This document shows, one piece after another, positions 13,115 through 23,400 of a DNA stretch of 64,000 nt. Source of the stretch: Epinephelus fuscoguttatus (taxonomy: Eukaryota; Chordata; Actinopteri; Perciformes; Serranidae). Every line of letters begins with the position of its first letter. The first letter of the stretch is position 1. A program made the position numbers and the translations under genes. The stretch covers positions 22,097,479-22,161,478 of the forward strand of contig NC_064762.1 of assembly GCF_011397635.1 (NCBI RefSeq), written 5' to 3'. The notes beneath the pieces are model-generated. The model was not told the origin of the DNA. It did not search any database and saw nothing but the letters and a program-made list of their open reading frames with translations.

Positions 13115-14220
13115 CCTTTCACACTTCATTGTCCTATCAATTAAAGGCAAAAAATGCCCATAAAAGTATCTTAAAAAAAAAGTATCAGTTTAAGGATGTT
13201 CCAAAGCTTTGGAGCAGCTACTACAAAGGCACAATCTTCCTTAAGTGGGATTTATACTCATGCAGCAGACCTTATGCCGTAGCCTACGCACATTGCCTAC
13301 ACCTTTTGTGAGCTTTGTGCAGTGGTGTGTCTGTGTCACTCTGCAGTGACACATCCACAACACTAGTTGGCGGCGAAGGTTTCTGTGAAGTGCTGTAAAG
13401 TTCACTTGATTCAAAACACACATTAAACACACATTAAACATGGCATAATTGCGACAGTTTCAAACACAAGTGCACAAATCAGCTTCACTATAACTCGCAG
13501 CATTCACAGACAAACACCTGTCTTTATTCGGACACATTTTCCCCACAAATACAACATGCTAACGTTGTTAGCACAAGCCTGTGGCATTTTACATTGTATA
13601 AATTAGCCCAGCAGCTAGCGGTCTTTTCCTCTTCTCATATAAAACCAGGGACAACAGCAACATTTAACAAAGGTAATGGTACATAATTTGGCTCCATTAC
13701 AGCTCACAGCACTCACCGACAAAACAACTGTCATACTAAAGATGTTTTCCAAACAAATACAACATGCTAACACTATTAGCACAAGCCTGTGGCATTTTAC
13801 ATTGTATAAATTGGCCTAGCAATGAGTGGCGATTTCCTCAGCTCATATGAAGCCAGGATAAATCCCGAAGTATAATCCCTGAAGAATAAATCACACACAA
13901 GACTTAAAATGCTATTTTTGTGGAGGCTTATTTGTAAGTTTCCACTCTTCATAATATCTGAGTGCTGTGAGCTGGAGGGATGAGAGTTAAACTGCATTCA
14001 TTTTCAAGTTACCTTTACTTCCTTGACTTTAACTGTAATACTTAATACTGTGTGTCAGATATTTTGCTTTTCCCATCATCTGGTGGGGAAAGCCATGAAC
14101 AGTTAGGGAAGGTATCAGCAGAATCTGACTTTCTGTTTCCTTGTCTTTCAGATCCTGGCACTATTTCCCTTTGATGACATCCAGATCTTGGGGAGGTCGG
14201 TGGTCAGTGTGAAGTTCTGA
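2171..14220 (+). CDS. nfkbie: NF-kappa-B inhibitor epsilon (IkB-epsilon), six coding exons
   Basis: This is a cytoplasmic ankyrin-repeat protein that holds Rel/NF-kB dimers inactive until IKK phosphorylation and proteasomal decay. The coding exons are 2171-2490, 7472-7574, 10128-10338, 10903-10991, 11724-11972 and 14152-14220. All have GT-AG borders, and the phases close to 346 aa. The N-terminus holds the phosphodegron DSGIDS (residues 18-23) and then DSAYGSSS, which is characteristic of IkB-epsilon. Ankyrin repeats follow (ILHLAIIHE; SPLHLATYLNL; NTALHVACQHG; ACLHLAALNRQ; KTALHLAAELHD; TPLHLAVGRQD). The C-terminus ends FPFDDIQILGRSVVSVKF. The motifs EGTSGKTALHLA and FDDI, and the slc35b2/hsp90ab1 neighbourhood, favour epsilon over IkB-alpha or -beta. 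The start at 2171 is the first in-frame ATG and has a good Kozak context (CACCATGG). Intron 1 is about 5 kb and full of repeats. Confidence 0.95.
2805..2960 (+). repeat. Old interspersed repeat, 'ACTGCAACTA...' family
   Basis: The sequence starts GGACTGCAACTACTAATTATTTT. It continues with a motif like TATAAAATG, then TCCAAAAATCCAAAGATAT. Similar diverged copies occur at about 9150-9290, 36985-37145 and, reversed, 56890-56985. The common word is GCTGCAAC followed by ATTAAT-rich sequence and CAGCAGTCCAAAAATCC. It is a decayed fish repeat with no coding capacity, and I cannot assign it to a class. Confidence 0.45.
3385..3760. repeat. Cluster of simple repeats: poly-T, (CAG)n, (TTTC)n
   Basis: A long poly-T run ends near 3421. 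A pure CAG run of about seven to eight units lies around 3553-3576, and a TTTC run around 3676-3702. The open frames predicted here (poly-Ala, poly-Cys, lysine-rich) are products of these simple repeats within nfkbie intron 1 and are not genes. Confidence 0.7.
4528..5815. mobile_element. Nested DNA-transposon remnant with palindromic GTCGACTAGTC ends
   Basis: The outer sequence is bracketed by GAGTCGACTAGTCATTTT (near 4545) and its inverted counterpart AGACTAGTCGACTAGTCTGAG (near 5795). Inside lie two diverged tandem copies (about 4580-5030 and 5035-5440) of another repeat. Both contain CACGATACAA near the start, TTTGTCAA.ATCTGTTTTA.CTAATAAGATAGAGTT in the middle, and GATACTTGGCA then TTTTTCCCCCCACC at the end. 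This looks like an insertion inside an older element. There is no transposase frame. The superfamily is uncertain, possibly hAT-like. Confidence 0.5.
6000..7440. other. nfkbie intron 1 sequence with no recognised element
   Basis: This is AT-rich intronic sequence. Short open frames occur but lack homology cues, splice context or codon structure. I see nothing else that can be supported. Confidence 0.5.
9035..9139 (+). mobile_element. 3' end of a truncated LINE with (AAAT)n tail
   Basis: GATCTCAATGGGACTTACC is followed by TGGTTAAATATAAGTTG and then an AAATA-repeat tail. This is the typical 3' terminus of fish L2/CR1-type non-LTR elements. Only about 100 bp remains, so it is a heavily 5'-truncated insertion within nfkbie intron 2. 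The exact clade is a guess. Confidence 0.5.
9150..9290 (+). repeat. Old interspersed repeat, 'ACTGCAACTA...' family copy
   Basis: It shares TTGATTTATCG, ATAAAATGTCA.AGAATAGTGAAAATG and AGTCCAAAAATCCAGATATT with copies at 2805 and 36985. It is non-coding and sits in nfkbie intron 2. Confidence 0.4.
12255..12790 (+). repeat. Interspersed repeat of the 'AAAAAGTCTTAAA' family
   Basis: The stretch starts near GTGGGTTTTCGTGGATGCTT, continues AAAAAGTCTTAAAAGGCAC, and closes near AAAAAAGTCTTAAATCTACCCTG. The same words build the much larger tandem array at 15.3-15.9 kb. It looks like a non-autonomous element with CTTAAAAAG-type ends, lying in the last nfkbie intron. Confidence 0.4.
12975..13177 (+). 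mobile_element. tRNA-derived SINE with 14-bp target-site duplication
   Basis: This is the same family as the copy at 1114: GGGGCGTCTGTGGCTTAGTG, B-box GGTTCGACTCC, a long (CT)n tract at about 13080-13110, then ATCAATTAAAGGCAAAAAATG and an A-rich tail. AAAAGTATCAGTTT flanks it on both sides (12961-12974 and 13178-13191) with no mismatch, so the insertion is fairly young. Confidence 0.92.
13470..13885. repeat. Tandem duplication, two copies of about 208 bp
   Basis: ACAAATACAACATGCTAAC...TAGCACAAGCCTGTGGCATTTTACATTGTATAAATT occurs twice, offset by 208 bp. The surrounding bases (a Ca-rich CTCACAGCA-type leader and CTCATAT..A.CCAGG trailer) are shared too. The stretch from about 13225 is probably one decayed DNA element that contains this internal duplication. 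It lies in the last nfkbie intron. Confidence 0.65.
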
Positions 14221-15105
14221 GCTGAATCGTAGGCTTAACAACAGTGTTGTAATTGTCTGAAGCTTCACTGCGGCTGGAACATTTTGATTTAAAACAAACA
14301 AAAAAAAGCTGTATTTGAGCTGAAGTTCTTGTTGAATAGTGCCTTAATTTGTACTATATTCTGATTCGTCCTGTATTTATCCATTATCTAGACAAATATG
14401 CACACCATATAGAGTTTACTTTCCTGATTCTTGATTCTGTGCCTGATATAAAAAAAAATCTATGTCTCTGAGTCATTGGTTCAGTAATTCTGCTTCTTTC
14501 CGCATGCCTCTGGAGGGGTTGGGACAAACACCACCTCTATGAGAGTGCCAAACTTTTCTCTCAACATGTTCAATATCCATAAATAATTCTACCTCTCTGT
14601 CACATGAACCTGGTTTTGTGGGCGAAGAATTGAACATTCAAATTGCTTTGTTTCACGGTTTCTCAAACTTTATCTGTGCGATGATTGTATTTGTATTGTA
14701 ATATGTTTTTGTTATTTTTTTTAATGCATGTGGCCTTTAATTATAGCCACAGAAAAACTTTTTGATGCAATCAGGCAGATTAAAATTAATATTCAATTTA
14801 CTAAATGTAAACTGTGTCCCAAAGAGACCTCCAATTGTACAGAGACAAACTAATCACATCCCTTTTATTTGTTAGAAAACTGATAGCCCATATAAAAATG
14901 TAATATATAACACAAACTGCAGCTTTATCCTTTTGATTTCTGAGGTTTGCTTCTTCATGTCGTGAAGCAGTTTTCTCTATTTATCTCCTCCTATCCTTCA
15001 TCTGCTGTAAACTGTTCCTCTACTCCTGAACTGTAATTACACAGCCCTGTCTAGTTAATATGAGCAGTTTGTTTATTTTGTAATAAAATGGGAGAAAACT
15101 AACTG
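14221..15105 (+). other. nfkbie: nfkbie 3' UTR
   Basis: The sequence from the stop codon to the first good poly(A) signal is AT-rich, with scattered ATTTA words (for example CTGTATTTATCC and CTCTATTTATCTCC). These are compatible with, but do not prove, rapid mRNA turnover. Confidence 0.6.
15082..15087 (+). terminator. nfkbie: Poly(A) signal AATAAA for nfkbie
   Basis: AATAAA is followed about 20-30 bp later by T/G-rich sequence (GTGCACTCTTTTCATTTT). It is the first strong signal after the stop codon, about 860 bp downstream. Confidence 0.55.
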
Positions 15106-15291
15106 GACAGTGCACTCTTTTCATTTTAATCTGTGTTCAAGAGCATCAGTGATCTGTGTGACACCTGAACGCACCACACAAGATGATGAACGTTATCCAT
15201 GGTTTGCTCTGCACTGTTAGCTCACGTTTTCCAAAAAGCATTAAAGATTTTCAGACGTGCAAACAGACAGAAGAAGCAATATTAATTTTAT

Positions 15292-16175
15292 CAGGGTGTC
15301 TACAGGTCCTTAAAAAGTCTTAAAATGTCTTAAATTGTGTTTCCTTGGTATAAGGCCTTAAAAAGTCTTAAAATGTCTGAAATTAAGTTCTCTTAATATA
15401 AGGCCTTAAGAAATCTTAAAATGTGTTAATATAAAGCCTTAAAGGGTCTTAAATTGTCTTCTTAATATAAGGCCTTAAAAGGTCTTAAATTGTCTTCAAT
15501 ACAGTTTTGTTAGTATAAAGCCTTAAAATGTCTTAAATTAAGTTTTCTTAGTGTTAGGCCTTAAAAAGCCTTCAGTTGTCTTTAAGTTTCTTAGTATAAG
15601 CCTTAAAAAGTCTTAAATTGTCTTTAATTAAGTTTGCTTAGTGTAAGGCCTTAAAAAGTCTTAAAATGTCCTCAATACAGTTTTCTCAGTATAAGGCCTT
15701 AAAAAGTCTTAAATTAAGTTTTCTTAATATAAGGCCTTAAAAAGTCTTAAATTGTCTTTAATTGAGTTTGCTTAGTGTAAGGCCTTAAAAAGTCTTAGAA
15801 TATCTGAAATTAAGTTTTTTTTAGAAGTCTTGAATTGTCCTTAATTAAGTTTTCTTAGTATAAGGCCTTAAAAAGTCGTAAAATGTCTTACACATTTATG
15901 ATGTCACAAATCTTTAAACCTGCCACTGAACCTAATACTGTCTTTCTACTTTCTACTTGCACTTACCTGTTGGCAAAATGCAGATTAACCTAACTCCCTC
16001 TCATGACCATATTCCTATATAAAAGCTACCTCTGCATGGAGCTACATATATACTTAGCTTAACACTTCAATTCCTTGAATAAGAAAATGATTTTTACTAA
16101 AGTCAGTCTCGAATTTGGTTAAAAATGACCTTGAAAAAAGCCTTTAAAAGCCTTTAAGCGTCTGATACCTGTAGA
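15292..16175 (+). repeat. Minisatellite of 'AAGGCCTTAAAAAGTCTTAAA' units inside a TE-like frame
   Basis: From 15300 to about 15895 there are roughly twelve or more imperfect units of about 40-50 bp. They are built from TTCTTAGTATAAGGCCTTAAAAAGTCTTAAATTGTCTTTAATTAAG. The left edge CAGGGTGTCTACAGGTCC has a rough inverted counterpart at the right (GATACCTGTAGAAG near 16165), so the array seems to have grown inside a mobile element. It lies just after the nfkbie poly(A) site. Confidence 0.7.
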
Positions 16176-16199
16176 AGTAGAGGTTAAGTGATTTAATGA

Positions 16200-17820
16200 G
16201 CCCTTTTCAGCTCACCTGTAAAAATATGTTGCTTTAAATCTAAATAACTAATGATTTGTTTGCAGCTCACACATCCTATCATAAATCCATGCGGTAAACA
16301 AATGTGTGCACCTCATGACAGAGCTCTTACATGAAAACACCTGAGTTCTTGTCGTTGTTTCCTGTCAGCTTCTTTTGTTAGGTGTATCTTTTGTTTTCCT
16401 GTAAGTGGGTTCTTCCTCATGGCTCCTTTAAACACAATGGCCGTGGAGCGGCTGGAAATTCCACTCAGCTGCATCTCTTTTATAAGCACATACCGGCGGC
16501 GGAGCAGGTTGAATAATAAACTAACAAAATGTCATGTGGGACTATTGGCCATGATAATCCTCAGTATTAATTACTTAACTTAATACGTGCCAGTCATTAC
16601 GTGCCTCCATACCATCCATGATCTGTCGGCTCAGGTGAGCGGTGCTGTGGGGGTTTGACAGTGGCAGATTCATGTGCACAAACAGTGCTTATAGTGGTGA
16701 CAGCTTGTGCACAGACAACCAGCCCTGTGTGGTAAACATCTAGAACAGAGAGTTGTGAAACTATACCTACTTCCCCATTGAGCCTATGCACCAAAGCTAT
16801 TTGTGTTATATACTGTACAGTGTACTGCAGGTCACACTGGTGTTGCCCTGGGCTGCGCTAAAACAGAAAGATGTTGTGGAAAAAGTTAGATAAGCCAGTT
16901 TCACTTATCATCAAGCACCACATATTTTCCCTTTCTAAATGAGTCAGGTACTGTTTTAATAAGGCATCATTAAACCTGTAATGTCTGGTGTCTGTGAGCC
17001 TTAGTTAGTGTCGAACACAGGTGGCAGGTTGTCTTTTTGTTGCATTATAGTGCATCATTTGTAATCATCTGTAAAGTAGAAAACCCCAAAACATTTAATC
17101 ACTTTCTTATTTTACATCTGCCATGCAGATTAAATACTGCTTTCATTAATTAACGCTTCATGGTTGCAAAGATGCAACATGGTGATTGAGAGTCAACAAT
17201 TAATGGCAAAGCACCTTACAGTTTCAAATATATATAAAGTGCTTTGTTATTCTTTGGCATCCTGTAGTGTTGCTTCAACATGTGGGCCCAGCTGATGCAT
17301 GTTTCCAACACTTTTTCTCAAGTAATTCTGATTAAAAGCACTGTAGGGCAAGACTAATTATAGACTATTTATAATAAGAAAGCACTTGTGGAAGCAGATC
17401 CTAAATAAAGCAGAAATACTGCAGTGTTCAAATTGAAAGTCCTGCAGACTTCTGTCGAAGTGTCGTAGCAGGAAAAAAGGGCACAGGTGTAACTAATAAT
17501 GCATTCCTTTTAGATGTGTCAGATAGTTCCTGCTCACTCGCTGGGTATGCCGACTTTAATACTAAGCAAACAGAGCCGTCGTTAACAGAATTAGCTCCAC
17601 CTGGGTTTTCCCTGTTCTGTCTGCTGCTGTGAAAAAAAGCATAGGGCTGTTCAAAAAGTACTTATGTCAGGGAGAACAGGTTTGGTGTCACATTCCTTAG
17701 ATTTGATTCCCTAGAGGGTGCTGTGAAAAAATGTTGCACTATAGGGCCGCTATGAAGTCTCTTCTTTACACCGCTTTTGCATTTTTACACAGAAGCAAAC
17801 AACGGCAGCATCATGATGCT
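16200..17820. other. Intergenic, nothing gene-like
   Basis: No splice-consistent frame or RNA gene is visible. A segment beginning TTACGTGCCTCCATACCATCCAT (near 16595) shares its first 23 bases with one at 21611, so part of this is a dispersed repeat. Confidence 0.4.
16453..16462. promoter_or_regulatory. kB-like site TGGAAATTCC
   Basis: The site fits the relaxed c-Rel/RelA consensus HGGARNYYCC and is nearly palindromic. It lies about 1.4 kb beyond the nfkbie poly(A) signal. A single 10-mer has weak specificity, so this is only a candidate. Confidence 0.2.
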
Positions 17821-17828
17821 CCAGTGTG

Positions 17829-18190
17829 CCCCGTTTCCACCAAACACTTTCAGTATGGTACCTTTGGAACCAAAAGTAACCCTGTACCTAGACCCTAGCG
17901 TTTCCACCACAAACAGTACTCTTAAATGTGGGTGGGGTTGTTGTCACTCACTGCTTCGTCCAGCACTCACTGTGTTTCCTCATTATCCGTGAGAGAGGGA
18001 AGTCTGCACCTCGTTTATCGTCCACAGAACGAGGCTGCACACCGACATTTTCAGAACGAAATAAAACAGGCTGCAGTGAGAGTCTCTCTCCATGGGATAT
18101 TTAGAAATAGCAGGTTTGTGCATTTAGTCCTTCTCAGGCAAGCTCAGGGGTTTAGTGTTGCTGGAGCTCACAGGAACTACGCTCCATGAT
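17829..18190. repeat. Probable MITE remnant with 'CCGTTTCCACCAAA' start
   Basis: CCCCGTTTCCACCAAACACTTTCAGTATGGTACC and a second GCGTTTCCACCACAAACAGTACTC resemble a common fish MITE family that opens with 'tttccacca' and 'ggtacc' words. No clean right end was found, so the borders are approximate. Confidence 0.3.
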
Positions 18191-18689
18191 GCTTTCTTTT
18201 TCTCTGAGTGAGGATTGGAATATATGCAGTTCATGTAATCCATCTGAAATTAATAGACATAAAAACTTGAAGATCCACTCATTACTAAAAGTGCAGGTTA
18301 TATAAAAATTAAAGTGATGGTCAAACTTGTCACAGTGAAATTTAAGGTGTATTGATGGATTCATGTCGTCAACTCATGCATTGAGTAACATTACAAGTTA
18401 ACGTTCCACCTTAAAAGTCGCTGGCAGTCAGCCCTACGAATTAAGTCATTTTTTTTACTCCCATTCCAGCTGCTGTGAGAGGCAGCAAAACATCCTTTCA
18501 TTTTATAGTTGCAGTCTCCTAATAAAACTCTCCACTATATGAACAGTGGTTACAGCCACAACTCGGCCCTGAGCAGAGAGACTGTCTGCTATTGACCAAT
18601 CAACAGACTGCAGACAACAGGTCCGGTAACAAAGCCCCACCACCTCCACATAGGAGCAAGACACAGACTTTGTGTTGAAGTAATTTTGT

Positions 18690-19860
18690 TTCTTTTTTGG
18701 TTGATTTGTGTCTCTTTAATGTTGTTTTGCCCCTGTTCAAAGCAATTTTGTGTCTCTGAGGCAATTTTATGTCTCTTTTTGATCATTTTGTGTCTCTTTG
18801 TGGTTGTGTTCCTTTTGTTTGTAGTTAGTTTGTGTCTCTTTAAAGTAATTTTGTGGGTGTTTTTGTGTCTCTGTAGTTGTTTTGTATCTTTTTTGGTCCT
18901 TTTTCCTTTTTTGGTCATTTTTTTGTCTCTTTGTTGTTGTTTTGCTGCCTTTTGGGGTTGTTTTGTGTCTGTTTGTGGTCAGATTGTGTCTCTTTGAGGT
19001 CATGTTATACCTTATTTGATCATTTTATGTCTCTTTATAGTTGTTTTGGCCCTTTTAGTAGTAGTTTTGTGTCTCTTCAAAGTAATTTTGTGGGTGTTTT
19101 GTGTTTCTCTGTGGTTGTTTTGTCTTTTTTTGGTCCCTTTGTCTAATTCTATGTTAATTTTGTGTCTTTTTTTAAAAACAAAAACATTTTGTGTCTCTTT
19201 GTGGTTGTTGTCCGCCTGTTTGTAGCAAGTTTGTGTATTTTTAAAGTAATTTTGTGGAGTTCTTTTTTTGGGGTTATGTGTCTCTTTGTGGTTGTTTTGT
19301 CTCTTTGGTCCCTTTGACTCTTTTTGGCTGTTTAGTGTCTCTTTGGGGTTGTTTTGCTGCCTTTTGTGGTAATTTTGTGTCTTTTTTTGATGATTTTGTG
19401 TCTCTTTGTGGTTGTTTTCCCCTTGTTTGGAGCAATTTTGTGTCTTTAAAGTAATTTTGTGGATATTTTTTGGTTGTTGGTGTGTGTCTTTGTGGTTGTT
19501 TTGTCTCTTTTTGGTCCTTCTGACACTTGTGTTTAGTGTCTCTTAGGAGTTGTTTTGCTGCCTTTTGTGGTAATTTGGTGTGTTTTTGGTCATTTTGTGT
19601 CTCTGAGGCAACTGTGTGTCTTTTTGTAGCCAATTTGTGTATCTGAAGTAATTTTGTGTCTTTTTTGGCCACTTAATGTATCTTTGAGGTTGTTTTGTTG
19701 CGTTTTTTTGGTATTTCTGTGTCTTTTTTTTTATCATTTTGTGTCTGGTTGTTTTCCCCCTTTTGTAGTTATTTTGTGTCTCTTTAATGTTGTGTTTTGC
19801 AGTTCCTTCCCTTTGCTGTCTTTTGTGTCTCTTCGTATCATTTTGAGTCTCCTTCTGGTC
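18690..19860 (+). repeat. Minisatellite of 'TTTTGTGTCTCTTTGTGGTTG' units
   Basis: About 1.17 kb of T/G/C-rich units of roughly 22-26 bp alternate between TTTTGTGTCTCTTTGAGG, TGGTTGTTTTG and AAGTAATTTTGTGGG sub-units. The AGTAATTTTGTGG landmark recurs at 18844, 19081, 19245 and 19450, giving a loose higher-order spacing of about 160-240 bp. The long frames on both strands come from the repeat and are not genes. The reverse complement builds the array at 37.3-38.05 kb. Confidence 0.85.
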
Positions 19861-20074
19861 GGTGCCTGTTACTTTGAGTGACATTTTGCAGGTGGACAGG
19901 GGGGCCCAATCCATCCCAGCAGCAATCATCAATATCCACCTTGTGTCTTACCTATCTAGTACTTATTTCTCTGATTTTTTTTTTGTTAAATCTAATTTAT
20001 TTAAATGTCTTTACATGCTTTTATGCTGTATTTCATTTCTAATGTATTAGTACATCACGTGCAGCAGTTTGAGT

Positions 20075-20112
20075 TGCTGTTCTGTATGAAATCCGCTCTA
20101 CAAATAAATCTG
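20075..20112 (+). mobile_element. Short LINE-type 3' tail
   Basis: CTGTATGAAATCCGCTCTACAAATAAAT resembles the terminal 'tgctatataaataaa' word of fish L2-like elements. Only a few tens of bases can be supported, just upstream of slc35b2. Confidence 0.25.
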
Positions 20113-20425
20113 CTCTACCTTGCAGTTCCTCCTCCAAACCGACAGGGGGCAGTGTCGCAATGAGGGCGCTGTTCTCCGTCTCCGGCATCCTCTGGTGTCG
20201 AGCAAAGAGGGGGGGGCTTTTCCTGCTCAAGTGAACACATCGGCCATTGAGGATAAGTTGAAGACACCACAGCTAAAGGCGGCTAGTCCGAAAGAAGACA
20301 GTCCCTAAATATTAAAATAACACTACCTGCCGGACTCGCGCGGCTTCATGCTCTGCTACAGCGGAGACGTTTGAGTGTGTCGGCGTGTGTGCTGCACCAG
20401 GAGTCGGGCCACAGAGTGTGGGAAA

Positions 20426-23400
20426 ATGCCATCTTTTTCATGGAGGTAATGTTGGAGACCAAGAGTAACGTTAGCTAACTGGAAAATATGTCATGCTAGG
20501 GATGAGTTTTCGGTGTGGACAGGCTCGGCTGACCGTTGACTCATGTTTTTGTCAGCGTGGCAGTGGAGTCAGTTAATGGTTAATTTCCGTTATTCTTAAT
20601 TCCGGTGACTGTCGATGTGTTTTTGAAGTGTGGAGACAACCTGCTGGCTAAAGTGATGAACCGGTGTTACAGTGAAGTCTGTGACGTGAATAGGAATTTC
20701 ACCAAGGCTAATCTAGCTTTATATTTCCACTACATTTTTGTATATACTGTACTTTGACAGGTGTCAACCAAAATGGTGTCCACGTAGGTTCACCAAAAGC
20801 TGCTCACTAAAACTTGTTACCCTGTAGCATTCAGATATTAGACACAGAGACAGTCATGCACTTTGATAGCTGTAAACCTGACGTGTGGAGCACTAACACC
20901 TCTATATAACAGTGACTATGGAGGAGTCATATTAGGTTCCTCTTATCAAAATGCAGTGTGTGACATTAATAAAAACACTGCAGCAGCGACATGGCTGAAA
21001 GTCCTGCACAGGTCATAAAATCTGATGGGGCACAGAATTTGCTGCAACACTGCCACCAGTCAGGGTTTTTCCCTCCACACTGATGTGTTTACTGTGAATA
21101 TATTAATTTATCCAGACCACACCCTCCAGCAGTTGTTTTGATGGACTGGGTCATCTTCTTTCACTCCTTATTATCTGCTGTCATGTATTCACACAAGACA
21201 CACACTCATGCCCTCCCCAGGTACATGTTGGCAGCTCTCTGTCTCTGCCTGCAGTCTGTGTTGGCGGCCCAGCCAGCGCAGTGCATTCCTCCATGTAATA
21301 AGTTGCTTGTTCAGAGCCCAGGTCTCTCTGCAGTGGGCTTCTGGCTGGCCAGGCCACAGCCGAGTACCACACAAAGAGGCTCTGTGTGAGTCAGGCTCAC
21401 AAGCCCCCCTGGGAGGAGGCCCAGCCTCACTTTGAATGGGATACACACTCGCAGTGCCACGACAGCAAGGAGCACACCTTTTTTCATGGGAAGCTAGGGT
21501 TTCATCACAGGTGTGTGCGTGAGTTATCAGTGTTAGGGAAGATGTTTGCGGGGGTGGGTTATGAGGCTCATCTGGCTGCTTTATAGCTAGCTTAACAGGT
21601 TATGGTTGTTTTACGTGCCTCCATACCATCCATACCGTCCCTCTGGCCAGCCTATGTTGTGCATAAAGGCCGCTAAATGCGCACTACTTAGTTTGTGGAA
21701 ACCAAGCCTGAGGGGACAGAGCTGTGATGTGAAGAGATTTCGGTTAAGTGGCGGAACAGGATATACCCAAAAAGCATTTTCCCATACACAATCCTTGGTC
21801 CATGGAGGCATATTTTGGCTTACGCTTCCAGTAAACATCTTTCATAGAACTGAATGGGGCGCCAGCTTTCAGTGCAGCATCAATATATACTTATATATAT
21901 ATACTTACTTATATACTTTCATACCAACAGTTGTGTAGTGTGCTTTGTGGCTCTGGAGGAAGTTTTCTGAGAACCAGTTTTCATCAGTGTTAGTCGGCTA
22001 CAGCTTAGAGACTTGAATAATTTTTAACAGGAAGTTTGCATTTCAGACTGGGGGAAGTAAGAATGACAGGCATTTGCTAGACAGGAAGACGAGTCTCATG
22101 AAAGATGATAACAAGTTGCATTGTGGGAAGTGTAGGATCCAGTGGACTCAACTCACAAGGGACAAACTGTTTTAGCAACTGCAGCACCACTTTTCTTTTT
22201 TGAATCTGTCTCCTGAACAAGATACTCAGCTTGCTTTGCCTGGGGGCCACTTTTGCAGAATGACAGGAGTCTCGGGGCCCGTTTTTAGGAATTGAGGAAA
22301 TTCTGTGCTCTGTTGAAGGGTAGGGTGATCCTGCCTAGGCACTTTTTTTTTTGATAAAGGAGCTTTATTTTGATGCTTTTTATGCACTGTGACACTTATT
22401 TTACATAAGAAATACAAGAAAAAAGGAACAGTTTGAATCAATTTCTTTTACTTGTGATTGAGATAATGGTCAGCTGGCTGCAAGTTGAGTGTCAGTGCTC
22501 TGGAAAGTTTGCTTAACTTTATAAATTCAATACTGAATTGCCAGAGTAGCGGTTTGACTCTTCCCATCATTATTGATCTCATTTCAAAATGTCTGTCCAG
22601 GGCAGCACCTTTCAGTTGCCTCTGCTTCAGACCTTTATTTATTAGATAGGACAGTCTAAGCATGAAGGGGACGACATGCAGCAAAGGGCCACAGGCTAGA
22701 ATCGAACCCACGGCCATATATTGGACACCTGCCCTTTCTGCTAAGCCACCGGATGCCCCTTTGTTTCCCTTATTGATTGCGAATTAAATGTTGTTGTCAT
22801 TGTCACAATAAATTGATTCCAGAGGATTCAGTGTGATTCTTTCGATTCAGTTTGAAGAGGGAAGAAATATCATGAGATGGAGCTGAAATGCTAACAAATG
22901 GACTTTAAAGCTTTTATACTGGCCACTGGCCTGTTTATGCTTTTATTATAAGTTCAGGTGAGTTTAAGAAAGTAGTAAACAGACATAAAAATTGTGTTTT
23001 AATGTCGTTATCCAGTAATACTTATCATCAGTGCTGTTATGACGGGTAGTAATGTCTTGTCTTGATGTCCCGATATGATTAGCTGTGTATTACAGAGAGA
23101 ATTCAGTTTGCTAAGTTTGCTAAATATTGTGTAGTTTTGTCTATAATGTTCTGTACAATATCCCCTGATATACCGTGTTGTGTTCCCTGTAGGGTTTGGC
23201 CTGCACTTGTGTTGCTTCTTTTCCCTTCCACCGTGGCTGCCGAGGAGTCGTCACTACTGGAAGGCTGGCACGATGTCTGGCTCTTCCGCTTCCTCGTCAA
23301 CATGCTGGGATACTCCTCCATCATCATCCCAGGCTACTTCCTCATTAGCTACTTCAAGCGCACCAATTACTTAGAAACAGGTTCGGGCTTGTGAGATACT

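Noticed and set aside
18589-19932. Long lysine/threonine- or phenylalanine/cysteine-rich open frames on both strands
   Set aside because: They are translations of a minisatellite whose unit lacks stops in several frames. No splice context, start context or homology supports a gene.
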